From assembly GCA_019359045.1 (NCBI GenBank), contig JAHHIA010000003.1:124001-188000 (forward strand): a DNA stretch of 64,000 nucleotides, in the 5' to 3' direction. Within the stretch, counting starts at the first letter, position 1. Each line of letters starts with the position of its first letter. The translations under genes and the position numbers were made by a program. This DNA comes from Scytolyngbya sp. HA4215-MV1. Lineage in GTDB: Bacteria > Cyanobacteriota > Cyanobacteriia > Leptolyngbyales > Leptolyngbyaceae. Positions 54,292 to 63,685 of this stretch are shown here, one piece after another. The notes below the pieces were generated by a model. That model saw only the letters and a program-made list of their open reading frames with translations, had not been told where the DNA came from and searched no databases.

Positions 54292-55209
54292 TTATTGGTT
54301 CGGGGTATCTTTTTGAGCGTTTTCTGGTTGAGCTTTGCTTTTGATGCCAAACAGCTTGGAAATAAAGCCAATAATCGATAGAAACGCAACAATCACAAAC
54401 TTTTTAGCAGCCAAGAGCATCAGCAAAATCCCCTTCAATAAACCCGTTTTGGCAGCAACCCCCCCAGCAATTAATGCAGCAATGCCATAACTGGCAATTT
54501 GATCGGTGCTCGAATTGAAATCTTCATAGCGATTGCCTGGGTTAAATTCCACACTCGATAGGATGTGGGGAGTTGCTTTTTCAATTAAGTGCAGTTGATC
54601 AGTGCCTGCAACCGCATTCAAAACCAGCACGCCTTTCCGACCCAAAACTCGAATGTTGTAGTTTAAAGTGTGGTCTGAGCTGTCACTGAACTTGAGGTCT
54701 TTTGCCCAGTAGAGCTTCTTGGTTGCTTTGTCGTAATACGGCGGCTTTGCCCAGCCAACCAGTTCAATACGGGGATATCCTTCTTTAACACGCTTTTCAT
54801 TGGCTGCTTGAGTTGCCTCTTGCATTGTTTTCAACAACTCGGCGTAGTCAATTTTTTCGGCATCATCATCTTTGACATAACCATCTTCTTCGTAAGTAAT
54901 AATCACTGCCCAGGCGTTTTTGACAAGGGGATTAAACCCCTTAGGAACCAACATTCCCAGAGTGCCTTCCCCTGAGGGATTGCCCCACAACTTTTCTAAT
55001 ACTGTTTCAGTTTGAGCCGCATCCAAATATCGCAATTCAGCAGGAATTTTGACCGTTGCCAATCCTCCTTGCAGAGTAATTTGTCCGGTTTGGTATTTAA
55101 GCTGACTGGCAAGCAATTCCAAATTTTCGGCAGCAGTTGCAATTTGCGATAGACTAATGACCAGCGCGAACGACACCACTGCCAACACGAGTTGTTTGAT
55201 AAATTTCAT
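54292..55209 (-). CDS. DUF2167 membrane protein
   Basis: 305 residues: signal peptide (residues 1-26), a periplasmic part with KYQTGQITLQGGLATVKIPA, GTLGMLVPKGFNP and WAVIITYEEDGYVKDDDAEK, then HTLNYNIRVLGRKGVLVLNA, the marks of DUF2167. A C-terminal pair of hydrophobic segments (YGIAALIAGGVAAKTGLLKG, then FVIVAFLSIIGFISKLFG) anchors it. The family occurs in many Gram-negatives without known function. Confidence 0.85.
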   Translation of the reverse strand: MKFIKQLVLAVVSFALVISLSQIATAAENLELLASQLKYQTGQITLQGGLATVKIPAELRYLDAAQTETVLEKLWGNPSGEGTLGMLVPKGFNPLVKNAWAVIITYEEDGYVKDDDAEKIDYAELLKTMQEATQAANEKRVKEGYPRIELVGWAKPPYYDKATKKLYWAKDLKFSDSSDHTLNYNIRVLGRKGVLVLNAVAGTDQLHLIEKATPHILSSVEFNPGNRYEDFNSSTDQIASYGIAALIAGGVAAKTGLLKGILLMLLAAKKFVIVAFLSIIGFISKLFGIKSKAQPENAQKDTPNQ

Positions 55210-55416
55210 TTTTCTGCCTAACGGATGAAATGAATCAGAGCACGTTGAACCCTAGGATGGGCAAGACAGATCCGATCGCCTAGCATTGACCGGGCGCTGA
55301 AATTTAGCAATTTTGATCGACGCCTGCCCTATTTATGTAATCACTTTAATCAATAAATTTTACGCAGTTATTTTTTGAAATTAAGATTTATCTGTCCAGC
55401 CATGGATTATTCCTTT

Positions 55417-55845
55417 TTAGGCAGAGGGGTTGTGGGCGCGCGCTTCAATCTCTTCGAGGGTTTTGAAGACAAGTTGCTTTGCCTGGAGTTTCCAGCCTCG
55501 GCGTTGAATCGCGATCGCCAACGCTCCCCCCGCGATCGTTGCCAAGAAATCCAACGGTTGCATGAAAGAAATACCCAGCAATAACCCCAACCCAGCAATG
55601 CCCCAAAATGGCAACGCCACCGTTTGACGCTGTTCTGCAATCAACCGACTGATGGCATCGGTGGGAATCTCCGTCAGCAACTCCGCTTTCAATTTTTGCT
55701 GTTCCACCAATGGCACCGACAAAGCAATCTTTTGCCGCAGTTTTTCAATTTTGCGAGCATTCGTGCTGTACTGAGTCAGTTCATCCTCTGCCATCAGAAT
55801 CAAACGTTCTAATTGAGCCATGGAATCAAAATATGAATACGCCAT
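55417..55845 (-). CDS. Small membrane protein with coiled-coil N-terminus, unknown
   Basis: 142 residues: a heptad-like charged N-terminal half (AQLERLILMAEDELTQYSTN, then KIEKLRQKIALSVPLVEQQ), followed by a hydrophobic pair (ALPFWGIAGLGLLLGISFMQ and LDFLATIAGGALAIAIQRRG) that suggests two membrane helices, and a short basic C-terminus. It is not a family that I recognise. Start could also be the ATG at 55821. Confidence 0.6.
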   Translation of the reverse strand: MAYSYFDSMAQLERLILMAEDELTQYSTNARKIEKLRQKIALSVPLVEQQKLKAELLTEIPTDAISRLIAEQRQTVALPFWGIAGLGLLLGISFMQPLDFLATIAGGALAIAIQRRGWKLQAKQLVFKTLEEIEARAHNPSA

Positions 55846-55890
55846 CCCAATCTTAGAGAATTGCGGTCACCATCCCTCTCTACTTTTGAC

Positions 55891-57630
55891 TTAAGAAGGT
55901 TGGGATTCGGACCAGAGTAGGGCGATCGCCAACCGTACTGCTTCCCCCACCGTAGACAATCGAGCAGATTCTTCTGCTGATTTTTCCCAACGGAGTAAAT
56001 TTTCTCGAAACGTTATGTCTTGCTGTGCTCGTTTAATAATGACTTGACCGATCGTTTTCTTTTGAATTTCCTCAGTTGAAATTCCCTGACGTTTTAGATA
56101 ATCCAACAGTTGTTGCACACTGAAAACAAATTGTTCGGGTGCCTGAGACATCAAAATATGTTGAATCTGGCGCACAATTTCTTGATAGATTCTAAGGCGG
56201 CGATCGGGAGAAGGAAGTTGCTGAATTGTCGGTTGTTGTGGCTCTAGCACCATATCTGGATGTCCATGGCGCGCCGAAATATCTAGTAAATCAAACAATT
56301 TCTGTTGCTGTTTAAGAATACGCTGCAATATTTCTGGATAAATCTGAAAGAGCCGCCGAACGAAGATTTTAGAATTGACTTTTCGATTTGCCGAGAGACG
56401 CAGCAAATAATTATCCTCACTGGACTCGTAAGAACGAATCGTCATTTTTAAGTCAATCCCCTCCAATTCAATCTGCGCCAGGGTAAAGATCAGCGCCTGC
56501 CAGTTGGGTATTTCAGTGAAATAGACCTCCAGCATGGAGCTATCTTCTTGATATTGCCGCCCCAACTCTCCCGACTCCAGGTCGCGTCCCACTGGATAGC
56601 GATCGGTTGGTTTTTTGTTGGTGTAATTAAAGTGCGTAAAAACATAGCGGCACTTGACTTTTGAGAAATCCAAATCTTCAATGTGCCAGTTGTAGATACA
56701 ACAGCCTGTCAATTGCGCCCCATCCAAATTTGTCCGAATCAAATGGCTTTCCAGCAGATACGCATCACTTAGATCCGCTTCACTCAAAGAAGCATCACTC
56801 AAATAAGCACCACTCAAGTCAGCTCGTCGTAAATCAGCGCCCCGCAAGTTGGCTTCACTCAAGTCAGCTCGCAGCAAATAGACATCCTGAAGATTTGCCC
56901 GCAACAAGTGTGCCTTCCGGAAGTTCGCTTTGAGCAGATACGCACCTGCCAGATTTGCCCGACTCAAGTCCGCGCTACTCAAATTCGCTTCACTCAAATC
57001 GGCACCCGTCAAAATGACCCGGTGCAGGTCGGCTTCACTCAAGTTAGCTTGTCGTAAATAGACGCCACTCAGATTCGCTTCAATCAGGTTCGTGCCCGTC
57101 AAATTCGCTTCCCGCAGATTCGCCTCTTCCAGATGGGCTTCTCGCAAATTTGCCTGACTCAGATCAGCACCCGTCAAAATGCTCCGGCGCAGATTAGCTT
57201 CCATCAGCTCTGCCCCAATCAATTGAGTGCCATTCAGTTTCGCCCGCTCCAGGTTAATTTGATCGAGCTTTGCCCCTTGTAAATTGGCACCACTCAAATC
57301 GGCTTCTGGCAACACAGCCCAATTCAGATCCGCCTCTTGAAGCTGCGCCAACCGCAAATCGACCTTACTGAGGTCGGCACCACTGAGAATTGCCTGGTTT
57401 AGGTTAATGGAATTGAGAGAAGCACTGCGAAGGTCAGCCCGCCGCAGGCAGGCGCCAGTTAAGTTTGCCCGATTCAAAAAAGCCCAGCTAAGATTCGCCC
57501 CAGTAAGGTTCGCGCCCGTCAGGTCAACGTCTCGCAAATTTACCCCACTCAGACTAGCCCCGCTCAAATCAACGTGGGCAAAATCCCGCTCTCCCTGTTG
57601 ATACCGCTCTAAAAGATCCTGTACTCGCAT
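55891..57630 (-). CDS. Pentapeptide-repeat protein with C-terminal extension
   Basis: The start at 57630 follows GGGAGC by 5 bases and replaces a longer frame. From residue 15 to about 305 the protein is a run of A(D/N)LXX pentapeptides, such as ADLSGANLQGAKL, which folds into a right-handed quadrilateral beta-helix. Residues 310-579 form a separate non-repeat domain (EVYFTEIPNWQALIFTLAQI, SYESSEDNYLLRLSANRKVN) I do not recognise. Family proteins can act as scaffolds, DNA mimics or regulators; function here is unknown. Confidence 0.87.
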   Translation of the reverse strand: MRVQDLLERYQQGERDFAHVDLSGASLSGVNLRDVDLTGANLTGANLSWAFLNRANLTGACLRRADLRSASLNSINLNQAILSGADLSKVDLRLAQLQEADLNWAVLPEADLSGANLQGAKLDQINLERAKLNGTQLIGAELMEANLRRSILTGADLSQANLREAHLEEANLREANLTGTNLIEANLSGVYLRQANLSEADLHRVILTGADLSEANLSSADLSRANLAGAYLLKANFRKAHLLRANLQDVYLLRADLSEANLRGADLRRADLSGAYLSDASLSEADLSDAYLLESHLIRTNLDGAQLTGCCIYNWHIEDLDFSKVKCRYVFTHFNYTNKKPTDRYPVGRDLESGELGRQYQEDSSMLEVYFTEIPNWQALIFTLAQIELEGIDLKMTIRSYESSEDNYLLRLSANRKVNSKIFVRRLFQIYPEILQRILKQQQKLFDLLDISARHGHPDMVLEPQQPTIQQLPSPDRRLRIYQEIVRQIQHILMSQAPEQFVFSVQQLLDYLKRQGISTEEIQKKTIGQVIIKRAQQDITFRENLLRWEKSAEESARLSTVGEAVRLAIALLWSESQPS

Positions 57631-57941
57631 TTTGCTCCCTGAGGCAGGGTGACAATCGTACTTATTTGTATGTTTTTTGGACAGCACAAAGCTGCATAAA
57701 GAAATGAGATGCAGTTCACCGTCTGTAGACACCCCTGAATGATTGGAACTGCACTTCTACTTCCCTGCCTACCAAACTCTACCGCTAAAGCCGTTGGCTG
57801 TGGGGGGGGACTCAACCCCGGCAGAGTCATTGCTCCGGATGATCAGGATTTAGCCTGTCATCTGATGGTGTATTTGAGTGTTTTAGTGGATTGTAGAGCT
57901 TTTTTCAATTTCCTGGGATTGGATTCAACCGAGAGTCAGCA
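57631..57941. other. Intergenic stretch between pentapeptide and channel genes
   Basis: 311 bp without a supported gene. ORFs here on either strand lack family features and overlap one another. It should hold the promoter of the pentapeptide gene. Confidence 0.45.
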
Positions 57942-58763
57942 TTATGCCTTCCCACTTTTGACTGGATCGATAGGACAGGCAACTGGTTCCAATGGGTTGC
58001 CACAATTTTTGCAAAAGTGAGCATCGCTGTCATGAGTTGAGAGCTTGCAAATTGGGCAGGGGATTTCGACCTGGTTCGCTGTTTTGACGAGCCGTTTGAT
58101 CAAGTCACCCAACTGCCAGGGAATTAGTGCAATTCCAGTCAAGATCATCAGTACTGTGAGCAACCGTCCGGCTTGGGAAATCGGTGTGACATCTCCAAAC
58201 CCTACCGTGGTCATGGTGGCAACCGAGAAATAGACGGCATCCAGAAAAGTACCAAAGGCTGCAGGATTTTTGGGATGTTCGACCTGGTAGATCAGACCAG
58301 AGTAGACAAAGATAATCACAAAGATGGTGAACAGAATGCGGGTTAGGATCGCGCTATCTTCACGGCTGACGTAGCCAAAGATAGTGTTACCGCCCACAAA
58401 GCGAATCAGGCGTAAAATCCGAAACCACCGAAAAACTCGGATAAACCGAATATCTGCGGCACCTAGAAGCAACGGTAACAGCGCCAGCAGATCAATCAAC
58501 CCATACAGGCTCAGGCAGTAGCGAAGTTTATGCTCAGCACTCCAGAGCCGCAGTAAATATTCCACCACAAAAAGCCATAGAATTGCCAGATCGATCGTTC
58601 CCAAACGTGCCCGCAACTCTGGTGGAATCGGATAAGTTTCTGCAATAAAGATAGCTGACGACAGCAAGACCAGTGCTGTAATAACCAGATTAAACGATCG
58701 CCCGATCGGGGTCTCGATATCTTCTAAATAAAAGCGAACTCGCTGCTGCCAGGATGTCCACAT
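57942..58763 (-). CDS. Two-pore/voltage-sensor-like potassium channel with C-terminal zinc ribbon
   Basis: 273 residues (ATG at 58763 used; the frame opens at 58781). Four membrane helices form a voltage-sensor-like module (FNLVITALVLLSSAIFIAET, then FIRVFRWFRILRLIRFVGGN with regularly spaced Arg, the S4 pattern). The pore region TMTTVGFGDVTPISQAGR contains the G-F-G-D filter, similar to the K+ selective G-Y-G-D. At the C-terminus C-P-I-C and C-K-N-C form a zinc ribbon. Probably a potassium channel; G-F-G filters occur in prokaryotic channels, so ion selectivity is moderately sure. Confidence 0.87.
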   Translation of the reverse strand: MWTSWQQRVRFYLEDIETPIGRSFNLVITALVLLSSAIFIAETYPIPPELRARLGTIDLAILWLFVVEYLLRLWSAEHKLRYCLSLYGLIDLLALLPLLLGAADIRFIRVFRWFRILRLIRFVGGNTIFGYVSREDSAILTRILFTIFVIIFVYSGLIYQVEHPKNPAAFGTFLDAVYFSVATMTTVGFGDVTPISQAGRLLTVLMILTGIALIPWQLGDLIKRLVKTANQVEIPCPICKLSTHDSDAHFCKNCGNPLEPVACPIDPVKSGKA

Positions 58764-58838
58764 GCATTCCACCCCCCTCATGGATTTTAGTCGATCGCGG
58801 AATGCGAAGACAGGGAACCGGAAATGGGGAGAAGGGCA

Positions 58839-59000
58839 TCAAGTTTCTTCCTGAGTGTTCGATCGGCGTCTGCGGCATCGCTCAGAACAATACTTCACCT
58901 CATTCCAGCAATCTGCCCATTTTTTGCGCCAGGTGAAAGAACGTTGGCAAATGGGACAGAGTTTGGTCGGCAAGTCAAATTTGGCGCGTGAGCGAGGCAT
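58839..59000 (-). CDS. DUF2256 small zinc-finger-like protein
   Basis: A 53-residue ORF on the minus strand. It begins M-P-R-S-R-A-K-F-D-L-P-T-K and has CPICQRSFTWRKKWADCW and KYCSERCRRRRS, the DUF2256 signature with five or six cysteines for metal binding. A second in-frame ATG lies three codons upstream at 59009. It resides between the channel and the Omp85 gene on the same strand. Function unknown. Confidence 0.88.
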   Translation of the reverse strand: MPRSRAKFDLPTKLCPICQRSFTWRKKWADCWNEVKYCSERCRRRRSNTQEET

Positions 59001-59083
59001 AGGAGGCATGGGGAGGTGGAGTAAAGAGGAGAGATGAAAGATTCTGACCTCTACTTCTATCTCATCACACCTTTTCCCAACGC

Positions 59084-61447
59084 TTAAAATTTCTCGCCAA
59101 AGCCCAGTTGCAGTCGGGTCTCGCCCTGGTCATTGATGCCCAGGTCAGCACGGATAAGTCCGATCGGCGATCGAAAACGTACCCCTGCCCCAACGCCAAA
59201 GCCGCTGCCAGGCTTGCCCCGTTTCACAGCGGGTTCACCGAGGACATCATCACCTGTGCCAAGATCGGAAGCAAAGTCGGCAAACAAAACGCCGCCCAAA
59301 AGGTTGATTAAAGGAAAGCGATATTCGGTCGAAAGCAAGACATAGCTCCGACCGCTACTCACATCTCCAGAGCCGTAACCTCGAACGGTTCTAGCACCTC
59401 CTAGGCTAAAGGCGTTGTAGGGTGGCAGATCACCAATCACCGTGCCCCCCTGAACGTTGAAGGCCAGCACTTCGGGTTGTTTTTTGGTTTCCAGTGAGTT
59501 TAGGAAATTAACGGGAATGAATTGGGCATAGTTTGCCTGGAGGCGATTGCCGAGAATACTGCCCAGCCCGATCGGGAGCGATTGTTCAGTGCTGAGGGTG
59601 AGAACAGAGCCACGGGTAGGCTGAGCCGGATTGTCCCGGAGGTCTTGGGTCGCCGAAAAAGAAAGCGTAAATAGGTCATCAATCCCTTTGCCACTAAAGG
59701 AGAGGGGGTTACCGTCTGCATCCTGGCTAAAAATTTTACCCTCACGATCTCGCAGGCTCACACGGGCATAGTTGAAGCCAAGGGTGCCTTGCCAGCGATC
59801 GCCCAACGCTCCAATCAGCGCCGCACCTCCGCCAATCCGATCCTCGCGCACCCGATCGCCATTGACGAGACGAATCTCATCATCAAATACAGGCGAAGTA
59901 GATCGTCGCTTAAAGCCATTGACGGTACTACCCAAGCGATCGGGCGTACTTTCACGATAGGGATTGGTAAAGCGAGTATCAAACTGAAACACGCGCTGTC
60001 CAATTTGTAGGGAATTGCTGAACTGTTGCCCCACCCCAGCCACATTTTCGTCTCGGTAGAGAGCAGAGCCAAAAATCCCTGTATCTTTATTAAAACCGGC
60101 CCCAAAGTTCAGCACTCGCGGTGGGCGTTCGATCAGTTCATACACCACCGTCACCCGCTGGGCATCCCCTTCCAGACGATGGTTAACCTGCTCAAACAAA
60201 CCCAGGCGCTTCAGCCGTTGCTCGTCTTGACGAACCACCGCCTCTCGGAAGAGTTGTCCCGATTTGAGTTGGGTTTCTTGCCGCAAAAAATTTTCGCGGG
60301 TTCTGCCTCGGATTGGCTGCCCCTGAGCATCCACAAACTGTCCCTTACGGTTGGCAAACCGAAATTTGACCTCATTCACAATCCCTTCTGCCACTTCGAG
60401 AGTAATGATCCCGTTGCGATTGGCACGCACAATTCCCACGCGTCCCAAAGAGTAACCATTTTGGGCATACCACTGGTTAATTTGCTCCACCCCCTGATTG
60501 AGCAATGTCAGACTCACAGATGCACCAATTTGGGGTCGAAAAGCTTCGTTGGCAATCTCGGGCGTCAAAAGTCTGGCATTGGCAAGCTGCACCGAACGCA
60601 CCACGATCGGCTGCACCTGAAACACTACACTCGCCCCAGTCGGATTATTGTGGGTCGAAACACTAGCATTGGCAAAGAAACCTGTACTGAGAATGGTAGC
60701 GACATCCCGTTCAAGCTGATTGCGGCTGGTTGCCCCACCCAGTTTGGTCTGCACTTTGGCGAGCACCAGTTGCTGCAAATCGGGTTCTGCCCCAACCACC
60801 TGTAAATCAGTCACGGTAACTGCCAAATCTGGAGCCGATTCGTTGGGTAGGGGCGTCGGTGCCAACGGCTGAGTCACAGGGCTAGGATTGGCTGTTGGGA
60901 GGGCAGAGGGCATAATCCAGACGGGATCCGTCATGGATGACGCCGATATGGATGATGTCGATCGCGTTCCCTCTGATTGCGGTAAGCCCTCCGACCCAGT
61001 CAATGGCTGTACCAGTTCCCCCGCGGATGCTGTTTCTAAGCCTTTCGTTCGCGATGGATTGACTTGAGCAGTAGAAAGAGTCGGAGAACTTGTGGCTGTC
61101 TGTTGCCGATCTCCCCCAGACAGCCTGTCTGCAGGTGCAAGCGGTACAGACTGATACTCCTGGTAGTAGCGCACGGCACCACTTGCCTCTGCCGGAACTT
61201 CAGCCACCGTCGAAAATTCCTGTGCCACTAACGCTTCAGGCTGCGCGATCGCAGTGACAGCTTGTCGCCGCTGCGCAGCATCAGCAAGCCGCTTTGCCCC
61301 CACCTTGGGCGAGATCGTCGGACTTGCACTCACCGCTTGAGGTAGCTCCCACAGCCCAACGATCGTCAGCGTACAAAGTGCCGCTGGCGGTAGATATCGG
61401 CAAAAGCCAGCTTCCTTGTCCGCTTTAAAGCCCGTTGCACGAGTCAT
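59084..61447 (-). CDS. BamA/TamA-family (Omp85) outer-membrane protein
   Basis: The 787-residue protein has a signal peptide, a Pro/Ser-rich spacer to about residue 200, and POTRA domains (for example VTVTDLQVVGAEPDLQQLVL; ASVSTHNNPTGASVVFQVQP; GIITLEVAEGIVNEVKFRF). The C-terminal beta-barrel carries the FNFGAGFN-like strand, GGARTVRGYGSG, and the terminal signature DLGINDQGETRLQLGFGEKF ending in Phe. Cyanobacterial Omp85 proteins insert outer-membrane proteins. The barrel length fits BamA/Omp85; TamA is an alternative. Confidence 0.9.
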   Translation of the reverse strand: MTRATGFKADKEAGFCRYLPPAALCTLTIVGLWELPQAVSASPTISPKVGAKRLADAAQRRQAVTAIAQPEALVAQEFSTVAEVPAEASGAVRYYQEYQSVPLAPADRLSGGDRQQTATSSPTLSTAQVNPSRTKGLETASAGELVQPLTGSEGLPQSEGTRSTSSISASSMTDPVWIMPSALPTANPSPVTQPLAPTPLPNESAPDLAVTVTDLQVVGAEPDLQQLVLAKVQTKLGGATSRNQLERDVATILSTGFFANASVSTHNNPTGASVVFQVQPIVVRSVQLANARLLTPEIANEAFRPQIGASVSLTLLNQGVEQINQWYAQNGYSLGRVGIVRANRNGIITLEVAEGIVNEVKFRFANRKGQFVDAQGQPIRGRTRENFLRQETQLKSGQLFREAVVRQDEQRLKRLGLFEQVNHRLEGDAQRVTVVYELIERPPRVLNFGAGFNKDTGIFGSALYRDENVAGVGQQFSNSLQIGQRVFQFDTRFTNPYRESTPDRLGSTVNGFKRRSTSPVFDDEIRLVNGDRVREDRIGGGAALIGALGDRWQGTLGFNYARVSLRDREGKIFSQDADGNPLSFSGKGIDDLFTLSFSATQDLRDNPAQPTRGSVLTLSTEQSLPIGLGSILGNRLQANYAQFIPVNFLNSLETKKQPEVLAFNVQGGTVIGDLPPYNAFSLGGARTVRGYGSGDVSSGRSYVLLSTEYRFPLINLLGGVLFADFASDLGTGDDVLGEPAVKRGKPGSGFGVGAGVRFRSPIGLIRADLGINDQGETRLQLGFGEKF

Positions 61448-61530
61448 AGTCCAACCTAGCTGAAGTTTTTATCACCATCCCAGCAGTTGCCACGCAGACT
61501 GAAGGAGCACCCGATCCAATGTTTAGAAGC

Positions 61531-61629
61531 TAATAGGTAGCTGGGCTAAATTAAATTGAAGATGTTTTCGAGGGTGAAGGGAGTAAAAAACCAACCCCTT
61601 TCTTACAATTAATTAGGGCTACCTACTTA
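61531..61629. repeat. MITE-like repeat, copy 3
   Basis: Ends TAGGTAGCTGGGCTAAATTA and AATTAATTAGGGCTACCTACTTA, with internal A-A-T-T-G-A-A-G-A-T-G-T-T-T-T, matching copies 1 and 2. About 99 bp. Confidence 0.75.
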
Positions 61630-61833
61630 AGTACATCTATTAAATACAAGAAAGCTGGAAGTAGAACTTTTTTTCCAACAACCCGATCGGCCAAAATCGC
61701 ATCCTTCGCGGTTCTACAGTTCCTGGTCTACACATAATCCAAAACCCCACGTCCACCTCACCTAACCCGAAATCTGCCTGCTCAAACCATCACCTGATAA
61801 AATCAAAAAGCAGAAATCAGCAGGAGACTGGCT

Positions 61834-62556
61834 TTGCCTACGCTTGGCGTCAATATCGACCACATTGCCACAATTCGGCAGGCACGACGAACCGTAGAAC
61901 CTGATCCAGTGGCAGCGGCTGTGCTGGCAGAATTGGCGGGTGCAGACGGGATTACCGTGCATCTGCGAGAAGACCGTCGCCATATTCAGGATCGAGATGT
62001 ACATTTGCTGCGGCAAACCGTTCGCACTCACTTGAATCTGGAAATGGCAGCCACCGATGAAATGGTAGCGATCGCCCTCAACATCAAACCCGACTACATC
62101 ACGCTCGTGCCTGAAAAGCGAGAAGAAGTAACAACAGAAGGTGGGTTAGATGTGGCTTCTCAGCAAGCTCGCATGCACCAGATCGTAGACACCCTCCAGA
62201 GCGCAGGCATTCCAGTCAGCCTATTTATTGACGCTGATCCCCGCCAAATTGACGTTGCGGCTGTCATCCAGGCAAAGTTCATCGAACTGCACACTGGACA
62301 GTATGCCGAAGCGCAAGAGGAGACGAGTCGGGCAAATGAGTTAAGAGTCCTGGCAGAAGGCTGCAAACGGGCGATTGCCCTGGGTTTGCGAGTCAACGCC
62401 GGACATGGACTCACCTATTGGAACGTTGCCCCGATCGCTGCCCTAGAAGGCATGGAAGAACTCAATATTGGACATACGATCGTCAGCCGTGCCGCCCTGG
62501 TTGGCATGGAACGTGCCGTCCGCGAAATGAAACAGGCGATCGTCGGCAACCGTTGA
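61834..62556 (+). CDS. pdxJ: Pyridoxine 5'-phosphate synthase
   Basis: PdxJ condenses 1-deoxyxylulose 5-phosphate with 3-hydroxy-1-aminoacetone phosphate to make pyridoxine phosphate. The start codon is TTG at 61834, with AGGAG eight bases upstream. The 240-residue chain has [19 protein letters not shown] (His near the N-terminus), [36 protein letters not shown] and [11 protein letters not shown], all conserved active-site blocks. Confidence 0.96.
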   Translation: MPTLGVNIDHIATIRQARRTVEPDPVAAAVLAELAGADGITVHLREDRRHIQDRDVHLLRQTVRTHLNLEMAATDEMVAIALNIKPDYITLVPEKREEVTTEGGLDVASQQARMHQIVDTLQSAGIPVSLFIDADPRQIDVAAVIQAKFIELHTGQYAEAQEETSRANELRVLAEGCKRAIALGLRVNAGHGLTYWNVAPIAALEGMEELNIGHTIVSRAALVGMERAVREMKQAIVGNR

Positions 62557-62646
62557 GCCATTGGTTGAGCGCTGAAATCACTTAGCTCTCAAACCAAACC
62601 CCTACCTCCATTCATCCACTCCCTCACCCATCCACCCCTTAACATC

Positions 62647-62976
62647 ATGCAAACCTACTACTTCGTTCTCGCCAGCCAACGCTTTTTGTTTGAAGAAGAA
62701 CCCCTCGAAGAAGTTCTTAAAGAACGCACTCGCAATTATCAAGAGCAAGAAAAAGAGATTGATTTCTGGGCAATCAAGCAACCTGCATTTCTAGAAGCTG
62801 CTGAAATGGCAGAAATAAAAGCGCGTTGCCCCCAGCCTGCCGGTGCTATCATTTCAACCAATTCCCAATTTATTACCTGGCTGAAGCTACGGTTGGAACA
62901 TGTGATTACCGGAGAATTTCAGGCTCCTTCAAACACCATCCCTCAACCCCTGGCTTCGCTAGCATCCGTTTCCTAG
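62647..62976 (+). CDS. ycf54: Ycf54, auxiliary subunit of Mg-protoporphyrin IX monomethyl ester cyclase
   Basis: Ycf54 is needed for stability and activity of the aerobic cyclase AcsF in chlorophyll synthesis. The 109-residue product begins MQTYYFVLASQRFLFEEEP, and has ERTRNYQEQEKEIDFWAIKQ, CPQPAGAIISTNSQFITWLK and FQAPSNTIPQPLA, the family blocks. The Tyr-Tyr near the N-terminus and the E-I-D-F-W segment are strongly conserved. It lies between pdxJ and a hypothetical gene; not operonic with chlorophyll genes here. Confidence 0.93.
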   Translation: MQTYYFVLASQRFLFEEEPLEEVLKERTRNYQEQEKEIDFWAIKQPAFLEAAEMAEIKARCPQPAGAIISTNSQFITWLKLRLEHVITGEFQAPSNTIPQPLASLASVS

Positions 62977-62977
62977 C

Positions 62978-63679
62978 GTGGCAAAGCCTATGCGCCCCAA
63001 TCATTGGTCGGTTTTCCGGTCTTCTACAAAAATAGTTTGGTTGGCTGTCTCGATCGGTGTTGCGGTTATCGTTGCGGAGACAGACGTCGGTCTGGCACAA
63101 GTGCCAGCTCAATCTACTATATGTCAACCACCGACACCGGGAGAATATTTAGTGCTGGTAGTCAGCCAAACCTCCCAGACCCAAGCCCAAGTCAAGCAAC
63201 TTTTGCCCACCAGCATCAACACCACCGTTTGTACCTATTTAAATGATGTAGTGACTCGTGCCAGCGGCTTTACCAATGCCGAAACCGCAGATTCTTGGGC
63301 GCAATATCTCACGCAAATGGCAGGGTTAGCCGCGTTTGTCGTGCAGTCCCCAGATACAGCGCAACCCGCCGCCCCCCAACCCTCAACACCCACCACGTCC
63401 CCAGCGCTGGCATACAATCCCCAACCGTTGGGAGAAGGATATGCCGTCCTTGTTAATTATTTGAATCAGCCAGATTTGGCAACCCAGGTGCAGCAAGTGA
63501 TTGGGCAGACTGTGGGATTGGCAGTTTATCAACAACGTCCTTATTTGCTGGCAATTTATACAGCAAATCAACAGGATGTCAGTATGGTGGTGCAAACATT
63601 GAATGCACGAGGGTTTTCATCCATGGTGGTAGATAGCCGTCAGGTACTACTGCTGAAATCACCCGTCAGTGGTCAGTAG
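62978..63679 (+). CDS. Secreted protein with paired repeat segments, unknown
   Basis: 233 residues: N-terminal transmembrane/signal segment (VWLAVSIGVAVIVAETDVGL) then a two-part domain. Each half has the pattern YLVLV / YAVLV-N-Y ... L-x-x-x-V ... V-V-x-x-x-G, suggesting a duplicated SPOR-like fold (GEYLVLVVSQTSQTQAQVKQ and GEGYAVLVNYLNQPDLATQV). A Pro/Thr/Gln-rich linker lies between the halves. Frame opens at GTG 62978, ATG at 62990 is an alternative. It follows ycf54 by 1 bp. Function unknown. Confidence 0.65.
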   Translation: MAKPMRPNHWSVFRSSTKIVWLAVSIGVAVIVAETDVGLAQVPAQSTICQPPTPGEYLVLVVSQTSQTQAQVKQLLPTSINTTVCTYLNDVVTRASGFTNAETADSWAQYLTQMAGLAAFVVQSPDTAQPAAPQPSTPTTSPALAYNPQPLGEGYAVLVNYLNQPDLATQVQQVIGQTVGLAVYQQRPYLLAIYTANQQDVSMVVQTLNARGFSSMVVDSRQVLLLKSPVSGQ

Positions 63680-63685
63680 GTCATT